Source: Maea johnstoni (Eukaryota; Annelida; Polychaeta; Spionida; Magelonidae). Taken from it: a stretch of 64,000 nucleotides of DNA. The notes beneath the pieces were generated by a model. The model did no database searches and was not told where the DNA came from. It worked only from the letters and a program-made list of their open reading frames with translations. Below are positions 10,410-24,800 of the stretch, piece by piece. The stretch's first letter is position 1, and every line of letters begins with the position of its first letter. The position numbers were made by a program, and so were the translations under genes. The stretch spans positions 54,941,823 through 55,005,822 of the forward strand of contig OZ012685.1 in NCBI GenBank assembly GCA_963942565.1. The letters run 5' to 3'.

Positions 10410-10551
10410 ACGCATCTATTAGCAAATAACCAAATGACGGATAAAGATGAGGCCGACAGGTTTGTTCACTCCTTCCTAGCCGTTGTTCTAAACCTCGCCA
10501 ATAGATATCGCGACACGCAAAAAGAGCATTTTTAACACTCTATATAGGCAT
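10410..10551 (+). repeat. older repeat without the LINE insert (empty site)
   Basis: Similar to 6940-7059 joined to 7469-7500: it shares ATGACGGATAAAGATGAGGC and CGCAAAAAGAGCATTT, but the LINE tail is absent. A frame here ends LANRYRDTQKEHF; I do not recognise it. Confidence 0.7.
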
Positions 10552-10834
10552 GAGAAATGTCATGTCATAGATATTTCATCCGATCAGATTGAATGATTTA
10601 CACAGGAATTATATGAAAAATAACTCTACAACCCTGTCTTTTTGAACAGCCAATCGCGGCTTATGATTTTACCAGTTACCTGTTTGATACTCATACAAGT
10701 TTTTATGCAACTATCGAAGAGAGTTGGTGTGTAAAGCACTGTAGTCTATGATACAGTACTACTCAGAGAGTAGGGGACAGCAAGTGGGCTGCCACTCAGT
10801 GAGTCACAGCTGATAGCAACTGGAGAACATGGCT

Positions 10835-10995
10835 GCTAGCAGAGGCTACCAGAGCCTGGGCAGGCTGGTGGCAATACGCAAAATTCTCCCCTCATGGGAT
10901 CACTGAGAGAAAAAGGAGGACAGCATCTTATTCTTGAAGTGTATTACTTTCATATAAACTATTATGTATGTGAGCCTTTAGTTCCCCTTTAAGCG
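10835..10995 (+). mobile_element. MITE fragment ending TTAGTTCCCCTTTAA
   Basis: Its last 150 bp match, in reverse, the start of the element at 22227. The shared end TTAAAGGGGAACTAAAGG and the TTAA border suggest a TTAA-targeting MITE. The left end was not found. Confidence 0.5.
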
Positions 10996-11138
10996 TACCA
11001 CATGCAGTTTGCAACCACTTTTTTAAAAGTGAAGAGATTATTCAAGTGGTTGCACTAGTTTTTATTTTCGTCGGAGGGACATTTAGTTCATGTCACACCT
11101 GTGACTGATATCCCACTTTATACAAATGTATGTGCAGG

Positions 11139-11596
11139 GCCTGCCCCGATGGCCGTGTGGTCTAAGGCATCGCCACTGACTGCTAATATAGCTGAATATC
11201 ACCACTGCCCAGGTAAGAATACAGACCAGGGCATGTGAGAATGTTACCAAAAGCTTGGTGTTAGGCGGAGGATTTTGCCGGGTACTTTGGTTTCCTCCAC
11301 CACTTACAACAGCTAACGACCTAGCCGCAACTTCGATAAATAAAAACAAGTGGATATGAAACCAGCTGGTCAACCTGAACAGACTGGCTGCGGTAAATAG
11401 TCCAAAAGTAGTGCTCTGCGCATGTTTCCGAGCAACTTTCTCTGTAATTCAAACAATACGAGAGCCCCCATTGGTCTTTGTCTCCTAGTGACGTCACATT
11501 GAGGCCTGATTCGAAACCCTGGCATAGTCAGGCCTTCACTATAGCGAATATAATAATTGGGCTCTCTCTATTTATCCATTCTTTTATTCATCTAAG
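11139..11596 (+). mobile_element. tRNA-derived SINE, near full length
   Basis: The head CCCCGATGGCCGTGTGGTC with a B-box-like region resembles a Leu/Ser-type tRNA. A central GGTTTCCTCCACCAC motif, common in invertebrate SINEs, follows. The body AAAACAAGTGGATATG to TCATCTAAGG is shared with the copies at 5891 and 35368. This is the fullest copy in the window. Confidence 0.8.
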
Positions 11597-12644
11597 GCTG
11601 CAATAAGGCAGAACAAGTGACGGAAAATCGAAATTCTGTTATTCTAATGTGGGTACATTATTTGGCATGGTCACATCACCTGGACAATTTTTATTTTTTT
11701 GGAACCAGTGCCTTTAATCTGTGATAGTATGACCTTTACAAGTTTATTCAGCAAAAGAGGGAAAGGCTATTCGAGGGTAAACAACAGAAAAAAAATTCTT
11801 CTGGCTTAACTTATTTTGTGTATGGAAAATGGTATCATATTACTATGGCAACCCATTTTGATTCATTAAGAAAACCCACCACTGACCTACTGATTTCCTA
11901 ACCCGTTGAAACGTCCATGTGTGGCGTTACTGAATCTTTCATAGTTTTCACGTTACTTTTACGATGGTGCAGGTCAGAATTAAAGAATTTAAAAAAAATC
12001 CGCGGTTTTTCTGGCAAACGACAGAGAAAAATATTTTTTCCGTTTTTTTTTAAAACAGCGAATTTTTTTACACCGTTTTTCAAAATCAACAGAAAAGTTA
12101 TTAGAATTTTTTTTCTGCTGTTTTTGGAAAAACTAGAAAAAAATATATATATGATATGCTGTTTTCGGAAAACGGAGTAAAAGAATTCTGCTGTTTTTGA
12201 AAGAAAATGCGGATTTTTATTCTGCCGTTCACACTTGCACTATCGTAAATTTTTATTATATTTCGTCCATCCTTATTTGTCTTGATTTCCTCTGAAAGGG
12301 GGTATTTTGAATGTCACATGTGAACCATCGTAGAAATGCCGATCATGGTTCTTGCCGCTATCGGTGACTTGTGCAGAAGAACCTCCATAGAGACCCGACA
12401 CAATTTGTTTACTGTTTTCGTTTCCGAAGCCTGAAATAAACAAAGTTCGTTCTCTATTCTAATTATATATCCTACATTTTGGAGGTGTTACCTGAATATT
12501 TCTCATTGACATTCGTACGAATATTTAAATATATTGAAGCTTACGAGATATTTACATCATGGTGTATTAAATAAACATCCTGTCATAGTGACACGTTTCC
12601 GACACCTCCTTTCGGATTGCTGACCGTCAAAACACTGCAGCAAA
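11597..12644. other. CCDC6 upstream region
   Basis: Immediately 5' of the CCDC6 start. AT-rich; no TATA box or CpG-rich block that I would call. It must hold the promoter and 5' UTR but I cannot place the transcription start. Confidence 0.4.
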
Positions 12645-12866
12645 ATGGCGGACAGCGCGAGTGAGCTGGAAAGCGATACCAGCTCTATAGATGGAGGGCC
12701 TACGATGAAAGCCCCCTCCCCTGGTCAACTTGAACAGCTTCAGAAAAGACTTGAGTCTTTGATGCAAGAAAATAGGGTGCTTCGAATGGAGGTGGATGCG
12801 TTTAAACTGAAATGCAGGACTTTGCAAGAGGAAAATCGCGACTTGCGAAGAGCAAGTGTGACGATC
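12645..12866 (+). CDS. CCDC6: CCDC6 exon 1 (residues 1-74)
   Basis: ATG in context [19 protein letters not shown] opens as in human; the coiled coil starts near [15 protein letters not shown]. Ends RRASVTI before GTAAGTG, phase 0. Confidence 0.93.
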
Positions 12867-15800
12867 GTAAGTGAACCTTTCATTTGTTTACTGTCATTCA
12901 TCTGCCAGTTGCCAAAAGTATTGAATACCTATTGTCCAAAATGTGATGTTGTTGGTCAGTCTTATATTTTGTAGTGTCACATGTCTTATTTTAGGTTGTA
13001 AAGTACCAAGTCCTGCTTTTTGTGAATGGTGTGACCATACTTGTAGTTTGACAACTTTTGTGTCTGCACGTGTTCTAATTTATTTTCCAATCTGACAGTT
13101 TTAGCTGAATTTGGTTCGGTATTTATTTTCTGCTGATAAATATATAAAAGTACAATTCTATGTTACCACATTTAAGCCATATCCATTCGTAATTAAACAT
13201 TTTTGTACAAGACCCAACCATAGTAATTGTTTGAAATGTTTCCTCTCATTTTTTACATGGTCATGCTGGTGTGTACATCATGTCATGTGTTGAAATGCCT
13301 CATGATTATGGGAACACTAACTAACATATGACACAAGTCACACAACGCCCTGACTGATGAAAATTGCAATCATGGATATGACAATTGCCTTGTTCTGAAA
13401 ACAATGCCTCTTTTGTTCTGTAGATACATTTACAATGAATTGGAATTGGGTCAGGGTTTGTTATTTCCTGAATATGGTACATCACTAGTGACTACATGTA
13501 CATACAAGTGTACATGTCTACTGGGTGGCATAAATGTAATTTTACTGTCACATATTCATCATTTGTTAAAAGCATACATCACCAATTTCATATAATTACA
13601 TATGATTTTTGATCAAACACTTGTTATTGAACCATGTTTGCTAAAAAGCTGACATTTTCACAGACTATATATACATGATCAATTTTTTCATGTACAGACA
13701 TCACCTGCACCAATGACAAGTCAGTTTAGTGCATCTTAGACATCCATGCATAATATAAAGCATGTAGGTGGTCAGTGAACCTAAGAATTATCACAGAAAT
13801 AAAGGTTTGCTTACTGAAGAGAAATATGTTACAAAATATGATGTTTTGCACATGTTCAACACACTTATAAATCACAAGTTTATGTATTATCTGACATATC
13901 TTTGTATATACATATTTTACATTCAAATATTTCCTTCTAACAATCCTTATACATCTTTCCAAATTCACAGAGACTCATGTAGGGACCAGCAGATTCACTC
14001 AAAATCATTGCCTCTTAACCCATTCACACTCGGAGTTTCTCCAGAAAGTATCCTCTGCTACTCTCCTACTTTTGGAAATAACTTGTAAATAAATCAAAAG
14101 TTATCAAAACAGTTGACGGGGAGTTGTTGTTTGGTTTCTTATTAACATTTCTCCTTCAAATATTTTCCAAAAAATGCTTATGTTAGAAAAATATTATCAA
14201 AATTGTCAGGCCTGTTTCGGCCGCTCTGAGTGTGGATGGGTTAATATATAATACATTTTGAGTGTAAATGAATGTCAACTTATTCTCAAATTATTCTTTG
14301 TACATTCCTTCAGATTTTTGTTGACCCCATGCAGGACGTATTTGGGACAAGTGAAAAGATTTTAAAACAAAGAAGGCCCAACTATGTTGGTCATTTGGTG
14401 ATGGTTCATTCTGTGATAAATGTATCCCGGTTGTGATAAAATAGATCTATAACCTATATACCTTCTAAAACTAGACACTGTCAGACAGTAGTGGCTTTAT
14501 GTGAGAATAATTGTATGCATGTCATTGTAGTTCACTACTCTTGCCAAATTAACTTAAGCCTAAAATAATTGTTTATTTGCTGTAAGTTGTAACCCTACCT
14601 ACCCTTTATATTTGAACCTACCCTAAATGTTTTTATGACATTTTGAATCAGAAACACAGTATTCCAAAGGAAAAAACAGGAACAGCTCAACTATGAGCCT
14701 ACCATTTATCATTTAAAATATTTATCAACCCATTAATGCTCACAGCAGCCAAAACAGCCAGACAAATTAGATAGATCTTTTAGGTAAAAAAATTTTGGGA
14801 AAATATTTGGAGGAGAAATGTTAATCAGAACATTTCCTAGTCAACTCTCCTTCAATTTTTTTTGTAAAACGATTCTTAATATTCCCAAGAAAATGTTAGA
14901 AGTATCCTAGATCCAGACAACAATTTTAAGGGAAACTCTTAAGCATTAATGGGTTAAAATAAAAACATTTTCCTACCCACCTACCCTAATTTTTTTTGTG
15001 TTTTTACAGGAAACAAAAAATGTATATATATATGTTAGTAATATATGTAGGCCTTATTTAAATGGCCCCAAAACATAGTTTTGACATACATGCCATCATA
15101 TTTCACTTATTTATGCATTCATTTCATTTATCTATTTTTTGTTACAGCAAGCCCGGGCTGAACAAGAAGAAGAATACATTAGTAACACCTTGTTGAAAAA
15201 GATACAGGCTTTGAAGAAAGAGAAGGAGACGCTTGCAATGAATTACGAACAGGAAGAGGAATATCTTACAAATGACCTATCAAGAAAACTCATGCAGGTA
15301 CGTGTTGATATTTTTAAGCAGGGAATTGGATACTGGCTTTTTATATGCGTCTCCCTCACTGGGTATTATGCAAGTCATCATGTATCTAGATAGAAATGGT
15401 AACAATAAAAAATGCTTTTGTCCTAAGGCTAAGCCCACCAGCTGTGGAAGATAAAAGTTGTGTGTAACTGTTGGTAGACTGGGGAAACATCTGCTTTGTA
15501 CATGAACAGGTCTCATGGGTTCTGGATTTATTGCCTATCAACTAATTTATATGCTAAAGGCAGGTGGCAGAGTAATCCCAGAACTTTCATTCATAGTATG
15601 TTGCGTGGAACTGCCATGGCCTAGAGTGGTTACGAATCAATTACGATGCCTGGAGTGGCTCTCAAGCATTGGGTTGGAGCTTCGCGTCTCCTCTCAGTCC
15701 CCATAAGCGGTTTGGCCTGATCGCTATATAAAGATGTGTGGCATTTTGGAGGGCTGTCTATGGTGCTTCTGCAACTAAAAGACCTCCTAGAACTATTTGT

Positions 15801-18800
15801 AAAATTAAGGTATTATTCCTGGGTTTCTATCTCATCATGATATGACCTATGCTGTTGAAAAAAAAATCCTTTCTTCCTTTTAAGTATCGTCATCTTGCAC
15901 ACCATAGAATTTCATGTGCAAGTGTTAACTTAAAAGTTGTTTGAGGTATGAACTTTTCAGGGACTCTTTATTGAAGTAGTGAGATACAGAACTTAACCTT
16001 ATAATACCAGAGACATGTAACTCATCTAGTCATCTACACTCCCGGCTTATACCAAAGGTGGTGTTGGCTTTATGGCTTCTTATTCAAAATAGCATGTAGA
16101 GGGTAGTGACCTCTCAAATCATTTACTGACACAATTTTTACATAGATATCTTAGCATCTGTGTGATTACTCTCAGGAACAACTCTTGATTAAGCAACCGG
16201 ATATCAATTAGAAAATCCAAATCCTATTGTTAGAAGTCATTTAAGAGCGGTGTTTCTTTAATCTCCCACAGAAAAAAATTGGTACCAACTAAAAAGAAGC
16301 AGGCTTTAATTTGTGCTTTTTGAATACATTTGATTTTTCGTAAAGAATACACACTAGAAATTTTGATTTGGTAATCTTTCTTATACTGCCAACCCATTTG
16401 GACAGGTGTCATGCATTCTATTTGATAATCCTATCTAGAGTGACTGTCAGTATCCTTCAAAAAGTACCTCTACAGAAATATTACTGCTTCCTGATTTGCC
16501 TTCTAGAGTTGAATCATGGTTCTAAAAATAACTATTATTGGACGTGTTAGCATGCTCTGGTGATGTGTAGGAATTTGGTCTTCTTTTATAGTATGATTCA
16601 TGTCACTGATATCGCTAAGATATTGATAGTGTATTTATGTTACACCCACACAATCAATAGTTCCCCTGCAAGTAGAAATAGAGGAATCTCCAGTCCTTCT
16701 TGAAACCACATGACCATGGATAGATATCTATTTTAGGTCCGTGGAGAGTTTCTGTATTGAACTAAGATGTATACTATGACTCGTTATTATGTCACTGATA
16801 TCGCTAAGATATTGATAGTTATTTATGTTACACCCACACAATCAATAATTCTCCTGCAATAGAAATAGAGGAATCTCCAGTCCTTCTTGAAACCACATGA
16901 CCATGGATAGATATCTATTTTAGGTCCGTGGACAGTTTCTGTATTGAACTAAGATGTATACTATGACTCGTTATTATGTCACTGATATCGCTAAGATATT
17001 GATAGTTATTTATGTTACACCCACACAATCAATAGTTCTCCTGCAATAGAAATAGATGAATCTCCAGTCCTTCTTGAAACCACATGACCATGGATAGATA
17101 TCTCTATTTTAGGTCCGTGGAGAGTTTCTGTATTGAACTAAGATGTATACTATGACTCATTATTATGTCACTGATATTGCTAAGATATTGATAGTTATTT
17201 ATGTTACACCCACACAATCAATAGTTCTCCTGCAATAGAAATAGATGAATCTCCTTCTTGGAACCATATGACCATGAATGGACTTCTATTTTAGGTATCT
17301 GGCGACTTTCATTATTGAACCAAATAGTTTTGTGAAAGACTAATATCAGGGAAAAGGTTGTGTCCTATAATATAAGGTTGCGTAGGCGGTGACCTCATAC
17401 ATTCACTAGAGAAAAGGATAAAAAGGGAAAACATCTCTCATGAAATGTGTGATGCCAATGAAAATGCTGTTTTATAAACATCTTCTACCTATTTATTCTC
17501 GACTTCACCAGACAATATGTCATCTGGATGTAATTTGTTGATGTAAAATTCTTCTCTGTTTGTTATAAATGTTATTTATGAAAACGACATGGGAATAATG
17601 CATCCACTAGCAAAGTAATTAAAAAAGAGTTTTTTGTTGGATTCTGATCAATGCTTTTCTTTGAAAATTTTCTTAATGGGTGCTCTCTTCAGTGATTTAA
17701 CAAATATATCAGCAAAAAAGCTATTAACCACTCAAATCATATTATTTCTTTTTCCCTAGTCTGCTGTAAGTTAATTTGAAAACTCTGAGACGACTTATAT
17801 TTTTTTTATAGCGATTGAATTTTGGGAATTAGGGCTATGAATCGCTAGAATGCAATATTTTTTGGGGTATGAGTAGCCGCAAGTCTGTAGTCTTGTGTCA
17901 GATCCTGCTGTGCAAAGATTTAGAACCTTCATCACTACAGATCTTTGCAGTACATTGCACTTTCTATTAAGACAAATTTTACGCTGATTTTGTCGGTGAA
18001 TAGAAAGACCATACACCTGGCAACTTACTGAAATTGAAAAATAACTAAGTCCTGTCAGATTACTTGGCTTTCTCTTGAGAATGCATCATACACTAACTTC
18101 ATACTATGTAATAGCTTTATGTGTTGGCTGTTCATAGATGTGTCTATTGCATAATATATTTATTTCATGCTGGCTTATAGTTGTATTCCTGGTATACTGG
18201 TTGTATCTGTGATTTAGTTATTATTTTGTTTGGCTGGTCTAAGTCCCCATAGAGGTTCAGTGAAGCATTGCGTGGTAGTATTCAGAGCTCCAGAATGGGG
18301 CAAGCACCTGCTTTAGAGGAATGTGCAGCTGTCCTTGTGTACAAGCTCATCCTGGGTACAACAACAACACTCTTAACCCTTCCATGCCTGCAGACATATA
18401 AGTCTTAGCCAGCAGGGCGTCTGGGTGTCTTTTGATCACTCAAACCTTTAAAAATCACTCTCCAGGACACCGAAAATATTTTGAGGGTAATTTCTTTTAT
18501 CAAAATATCAATTTCAAGCATATTATTGAACTTTTTCACCCCCAGTATTAATCCCCTGATATTGTAGCAGGATATTATGCCTATTTAAATACATTCATGC
18601 CTGGAGAAAAAGTCTTAGCCCGCAGGGGTTCTGGGGGGCATTTGGACACCCAAACCTTTAAAATTAAGCTCTCAGGACCCCCAAAATATTTTGAGTGTAA
18701 TCTCTTAAAATATCAATTTCAAGCATATTATTGAACTTTTTCATCTCAATATAAATCCCATGACATTGTATAAGGATGTTATGTCTATTTCTATAAGGTA

Positions 18801-21800
18801 AATACATGTTTTTGGTTGTAATCTGAGTATATTGTGGCCCCCCATGATAAATAGGGCGCCTTAAAATTTTACAATTACCAATTTTGGGCACCCAGTCTCT
18901 AAATCCTGGCTAAGACCCAGCCTGGAGATCTTCACATTTCATCTTGAATGCTCAAAATATTTGAAGGAGAGTTATGGGTTGGGTGATGACCCAATTTTTA
19001 CTTCAGATACTTTCTCAGACATGCTTTGTTTTTTATTAAGATAGGATCAAAATAGTTGGCATGTTTTTGGGCATGTTTTTACAGGCATAATGCCTGGAAT
19101 ACCCTTCACAAGTGTTGTCTCGATGCTATAGTGAAACCTCTCATAGTGAAAACCCCAGAGATGTGAACACCTCCTAATGATCACTATTTCCTGGTCCCAT
19201 ATGTATTTCTCACATTACTAACAGACCTCTGAGGGGTGAACACCCAATGATGTCCCATGGTGTTCACATCTGTGAGGTTTCACTGTACTTTTGAAAGTAA
19301 CTTTGAGAAAAATCATTAGTTCATAGAAAATTTGAAGGACTTGTTTGCTGTTCTGACCAACATTTGTCCTTCAAATATTTTCTGGAAAATGCACTGGTTG
19401 CTAAGATATCACCACAATTAACAGGATATTTTAGGCACTACAGGCATGAATGGGTTAACCCTGGACATTTTTAAAGGTGTTGTCTAGACCTATGATACTT
19501 TGAAAGTAACCTTTAAAAAAATTGAAGGAGGATTGTGTGTTTGGTTTTGACCAACACTTTTCTTTGAATATTTTCTGATAATTGCTCTGGTTACTAACAT
19601 ATTCCAAAAATAGTCTGGAATGTTGTGGTAATTACAGGCCTGAAGCATGAATGGATTAACCCATTCATGCCTGAAATCCTTTTCATATGTGTCTTCAGGG
19701 ATGTATGATAGTTTTGGAACTTATGTTATAAATAATCATAAATCATGTAAATAATCATAAAGAAAGTAAATGTTTCTAGCGATATTGCAGGTTGGATTGT
19801 CAATATTTTCCCTAAGATTTGCTGAATGACATTCTGGTTATTAAGGTATTACCCAATTATAGTCAGGGTACTTAGGGGCGCCACAGGCATGAATGGGTTA
19901 AGGATCCAACAGTCCATATGTCTCATGGTGTCATGCCTATTGAAAAACAAGCAGACACCATGTTTTCTGTATTATCATGTACTGCAGTGTAAAACTGATT
20001 CCGAACCCCATGATATGGCCCTGTATAGTGAGGGCACTTGAAATTGAACGTCTGGTATTCTTAGTGAAAAACAGGCGCAGAAACCATGTGTCTTTCATCA
20101 CGGCAGACAGGGTTATTGCATTTTCCCTTCTGGATTAGATCTACTTAACCTATTTGTTCTAATGCATAGACGAAAGAAAGCATAGATTCATCAAAATATC
20201 TGAAGGAGAGTTCTCGGATATGCTGCTATTGATATTTCCCCTTCACATAGTTTCCGAAAGATGCTTTTATTATAAAGATATTATTAAAATATTCAGGTAC
20301 TCAGGTTGTTTTGATTTCTGCTGGCATAAATGATTTATTATGTTATGGCCCTCAAGAAGTCATATACTTTTATAATACTACTTGTTAATCTGGATATCCC
20401 TATATGTAATTGTTGGCCTCTCCTCCTGTTGATGTTTTGAAGGTTATAGGCCCAAAAAGTTGTTTGTTTCCAGTAACCCAACTCTAACAAGTGTTCACTC
20501 AAAAATCTCTACTCTAACATTTTGTCTCCGCCCTTTCAACTCACAGCCAGTATAAAACATGCATGGAAAACACATTTCTGAAAAGGAAAATCCAAAAAGA
20601 TCTTACCTACCTACTTACCTACCGTATTGTTACAGGAAACAAACATTTTTTCAAGGGATTAGGCTTCGACCTTGATATTGATAAAACTACTTTTTGAATG
20701 ACATTGAAAGATAACCATAATAATGGCTGAACATATATGTCAACCCTTTAGGCCTTGCCCTTTGACACATAAACACACTTGTACACTCCAAATCTGAATT
20801 AGATATCTATACGGACCAGTGACCTTATATCTTTGGACCACTGCTCCTTTGATGATAAAATTACTGATTAACCCTTCCAATGCTGGGGGCTACTCTCATC
20901 CTAAGACCATGGACACAGAGATTTTAAAAAAACATCTAAACCCTGTCATGCTGGTATTCATTAGATAGCTGTCCCTGAGTACTCTCATGTGCCAAGGTAT
21001 CGATCATTTTTCAGGGTGTTTTGCATCATTTTGGATTAGCCAAATTAGCCATCTTCCCACAATTCTCTGTAAGCCTATATTTTCACTAGTTTTTCTGTTC
21101 TATTCTTATCGTTAATTTTTGTTCGCATTACACCCTATATATTTTGTTTTTGTATGTCTTTGTAAGTCACCGCTACAGTCAATAAATATACAAATACAAA
21201 TACAAATTAGCAACATAAGGGTTAAATCTATCTAAGTGTGATTGCACTCTATCTTTTGCCTACAAAACAACTTCAAATAGGTAATATGTAACACATTAGA
21301 ATGTTTGATATCAGTGTAATTCTGAGGATAATTTATTTACTTTTATCCTGATGCGAACTGTACTAGTAAGATGCCCTATCTGTACTCTGTTAAAAACATG
21401 TCAGGGTGCAACATAGGTTCAAAAACATTACTTGCCGAGCAGGGCAAGCTGCCCCTAAAATTAATTGACCCCGTTGGCACTTCAACTTGCCCCGCCACTC
21501 TGTTAAACAGAGGTGAATTACATTGCAAGGACATTACCCAAAACATTACTTGCCGAGCTGGGCAAGTTAGGGTCTTGTTCTGCTTGCTTGATTGCCATTT
21601 CTTGCTTAATTCACTTGCAACGGGGCAAGCGGTTATGTTGCACGCTGCATGCAAATTGAAAGAATAGACGGTATTAGACGCCAACCCTACATTCATGAAT
21701 CATAATTGTTCAAACCAGTAAAATCCTTCCTTATCAGAATGATAAAGCCTAGAAAAAATTGTTTGTTTCCTGTAACAGTCTGGAAAAAAATAGGTTAGGT

Positions 21801-24800
21801 AGGTCGGTACATTTTTTTTTGATTATTTTTTTTTGTTCAAAATGTGTTTTATGCTTGTTTTATGTTAATTAGAAGGGCTGTAAGAAACTTAAGAGTAGGG
21901 ATATTTTGGAGTAATAACTTGTAAGGGTAGGGTTACAGGAAGCAAACAACTTTTTTTATCAGGTGAGGCGTAAACAGTGTTTCAATCAGTAGAATGTCAT
22001 CTTGACATTCACGTTTAGGGATTGATTGTAAAACTTCAGTGCAATATTTTGTATCCTTTTATGCACCAGTCAATTGAATCCCCGGGAGGGGGGGGCCGGG
22101 ATGGGGCGGGGATAGTGCACCGACCTTCTGCACTATTTTGCATAGTCCCCGCCCCCCCCCCCCCCCCCCCCCCCCCCGCGGCACATTTTTTTTGTCACTA
22201 ATCCCCGCCCTCGGGGCACATTTTTTAAAGGCTCACATACATATCAGCTCATATGAGAGTAATAAACTTCAAGAACAGGATGCTGCCCTTCTTTTTTTCT
22301 CAGTGATCCCATGAGGGGAGATTTTTGCATATTGCCATCATCCTGCCCAGCACCTGGCAGCCACTGGCTGCGGCCATGTTTTTCAATTGGGTGGCAGAGA
22401 TCACTTCCTGCCCCTAGCTCTGTGCTTATCTCAAGCACCCCTAAGCTCCTTTGCTACCCAATAACACTGACCACAGCAGGGGTTGATGACCCAGATTCAC
22501 AATGGCATCGGCCTTGGCTCCGAGGAAGTGCTACTCACTAATTACAATTTTAGATTTCTCTTTGTGTGGAGCTCTAGGGCTTCCCTGTTTATGAGAGATG
22601 TTGAGCTATGTTCATGAACTTTCATATAAACCTATGATTTGTTCTTCATGACAGGAAATGGTCACATAGAACTTTTTAAAGTCACTAGTTACAACTTTCA
22701 CCCTCAAGAGCACGCTTAAACTCCTAAACTAAGCTGCAAGCCGGTGTATCATATACTTCCTAACCTAATTATACCACTTGTTTGTAGTTATTTCCAATAA
22801 AACCGCGTTTATACTCAATTTTCCACTGCAAGTGGAAATCTTGCGGTAACACCCCTCCTACACTGCCACAGCTGACTGCTTTGACCCATAAAGATAAGGA
22901 CCTGCACGCCAGTACCTGCCTGATAGATAGCGTTCTCTGGGGAGAGCGAATGGCAGGAAGCACAGCGGCAGCGCAGTGTGCCTTAGCCGGCGACACTCCA
23001 CAAGTGGAGTGGCCGTGACGGTACCCTATGTGCACATTTCCTGTAATGTTCCCCAAGTTCCCCTTTAAACCATATTTTCAATCCATGTGGGCATCAAAAA
23101 TATCTGGTCAGGCTACCATGATTGGATTTTAAAATGGCTATTTCATTTTTAGATATTTCTGGCATATAATAGCTTGTGCAGCCCTTCTGCAAAGAAGTGT
23201 TTATTATTGGCATAAGCATATGTACCGATACCTTGAAAAAAGTTACAGTTTCGAAGGCCATTTGGACGAAATTTGCTATGTGCGCAAGTTTTGTGGCCAC
23301 TTGTTTCTGCAAAGTACAAAACAAAAGCGGCGACCTCTATCGGCGTAATTTGGGAAAGAATGACGTCACGGTGAGACAGAATCCCGTCGTAACTTTGTGA
23401 CTGCTTTAAAAGTTAATGCAGAATGATTAGGGAACGCACTAGTGCGTTGCACGTACTTTGGTCCGCCACTGACCACGCAACATGTGCAACCACGCACCAA
23501 CTCCTCAGTGTAACAAATGCTCACGCGATGTCATGATTATAGTAGCGGGAAAAGTTGCCACGGCGGTGTTCTCTAAAAAATATAAATTATCTGCATCTCT
23601 GTGGGTCAACTTTAATGCAGTTTAGAATGTTATAAGTGCCACAACTCATTCTACTTGCCATTTAATTATTTTAAAGCTGTTGTGAAATGACGGTGTTGCG
23701 ATAGCAGGGTGCAACACAGGTTCCAAAACATTACTTGCCGAGCATGGCAAGCTGCCCCTAAAGTTGACTTGCCCACGCTGGCACTTCCACTTGTCCCACC
23801 ACCCTGTTTAACTAAGGTGAGTTACATTGCGAGGACTCTGCCAAAAGACATTTCTTGCCGAGCAGGGCAAGTAAGGGTCTTGTTTTGCTGGCCAGATTGC
23901 CGTTTTCTGCCGATTTCACTTGCAACGGGACAAGTGGTTATGTTGCACGCTGGACAGGTTGAAATCGTAGCAATTGTTATGCCATTAATTTTTGGTCAAT
24001 CACTACTCATACTGTGTGATTATTTCACAAATATTTTCGAGATTCGCGAGCATTTAAAGCTTTGCTTTGTAGACATATTATAATTAAAGTGTTATCCTCC
24101 AAATTTTACGAGATTCAGTATTCATCAATGTGTTTGTTTTTGTTAATATTCTTGTTTTTTTTCCTCGTATTTATATAAAAAAGATAATTTTATACTAGCC
24201 ACATTCAGTGCCGGTCGTATCATTATGACAATATCTCATACCATTTGTCTATCCACTGCTAGGCGGCAGATTAATTGGGCTAATCATAAACAAGTAAATA
24301 GGATTTTGGCATGAGGACGATTTGGGTGGTTTTCACTATCCCCGCCCCCGTGCCCCGGCCTATATCGTCGCTCTACTAGTTAGTTATGTCCCCGCCCTGT
24401 GGGGCAGCATTTTGGTGTACTAAACAGGATAAGCCCGGCATCGCCCGGCCATTTCCCGGCCCCCCCTCCCGGGGATTCAATTGACTGGTGCATTACCAAT
24501 TGAAATCAATTTTTCTATAGTTAGCCTTGATATTCACAGTTACCCTACATAGACTGTTCATGCTGCTGGGTGCCTCTATCTGTATTTTTTACACCCACTT
24601 GCAAATTCTTGCCTGAGGTAAAGATTGTATGTCTAACAGTGGGGGAATTTCACACTCAGATGAATTCAATCTATTTTTACATTTGAGTGGTAGGATAAGT
24701 GTGTTATTGTTAGAAACTGCTCCAAATCATGCATTAAAGATAGGATTGTTTCTTGACGAAACCAGTCAAATGTGAAATGCTTGTGTAGTCCGATACTGAA

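Larger units (their letters stand above)
12867..15147. other. CCDC6 intron 1
   Basis: No further exon seen. Contains two TTAACCCATT-type MITEs (14015 and 14725). Confidence 0.7.
22062..24492. mobile_element. 2.4-kb element with about 38-bp terminal inverted repeats
   Basis: Left end TGCACCAGTCAATTGAATCC continuing into a G-rich run; the right end is its reverse complement with one indel in the G run. Flanked by TTA on both sides (22059-22061, 24493-24495), compatible with the 3-bp TWA duplications of PIF/Harbinger. Subterminal CCCCGCCC...GGGGCACATTTTTT motifs repeat near the left end and recur, changed, near the right. No transposase frame is present, so it is non-autonomous and carries other repeats inside. 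Confidence 0.75.
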
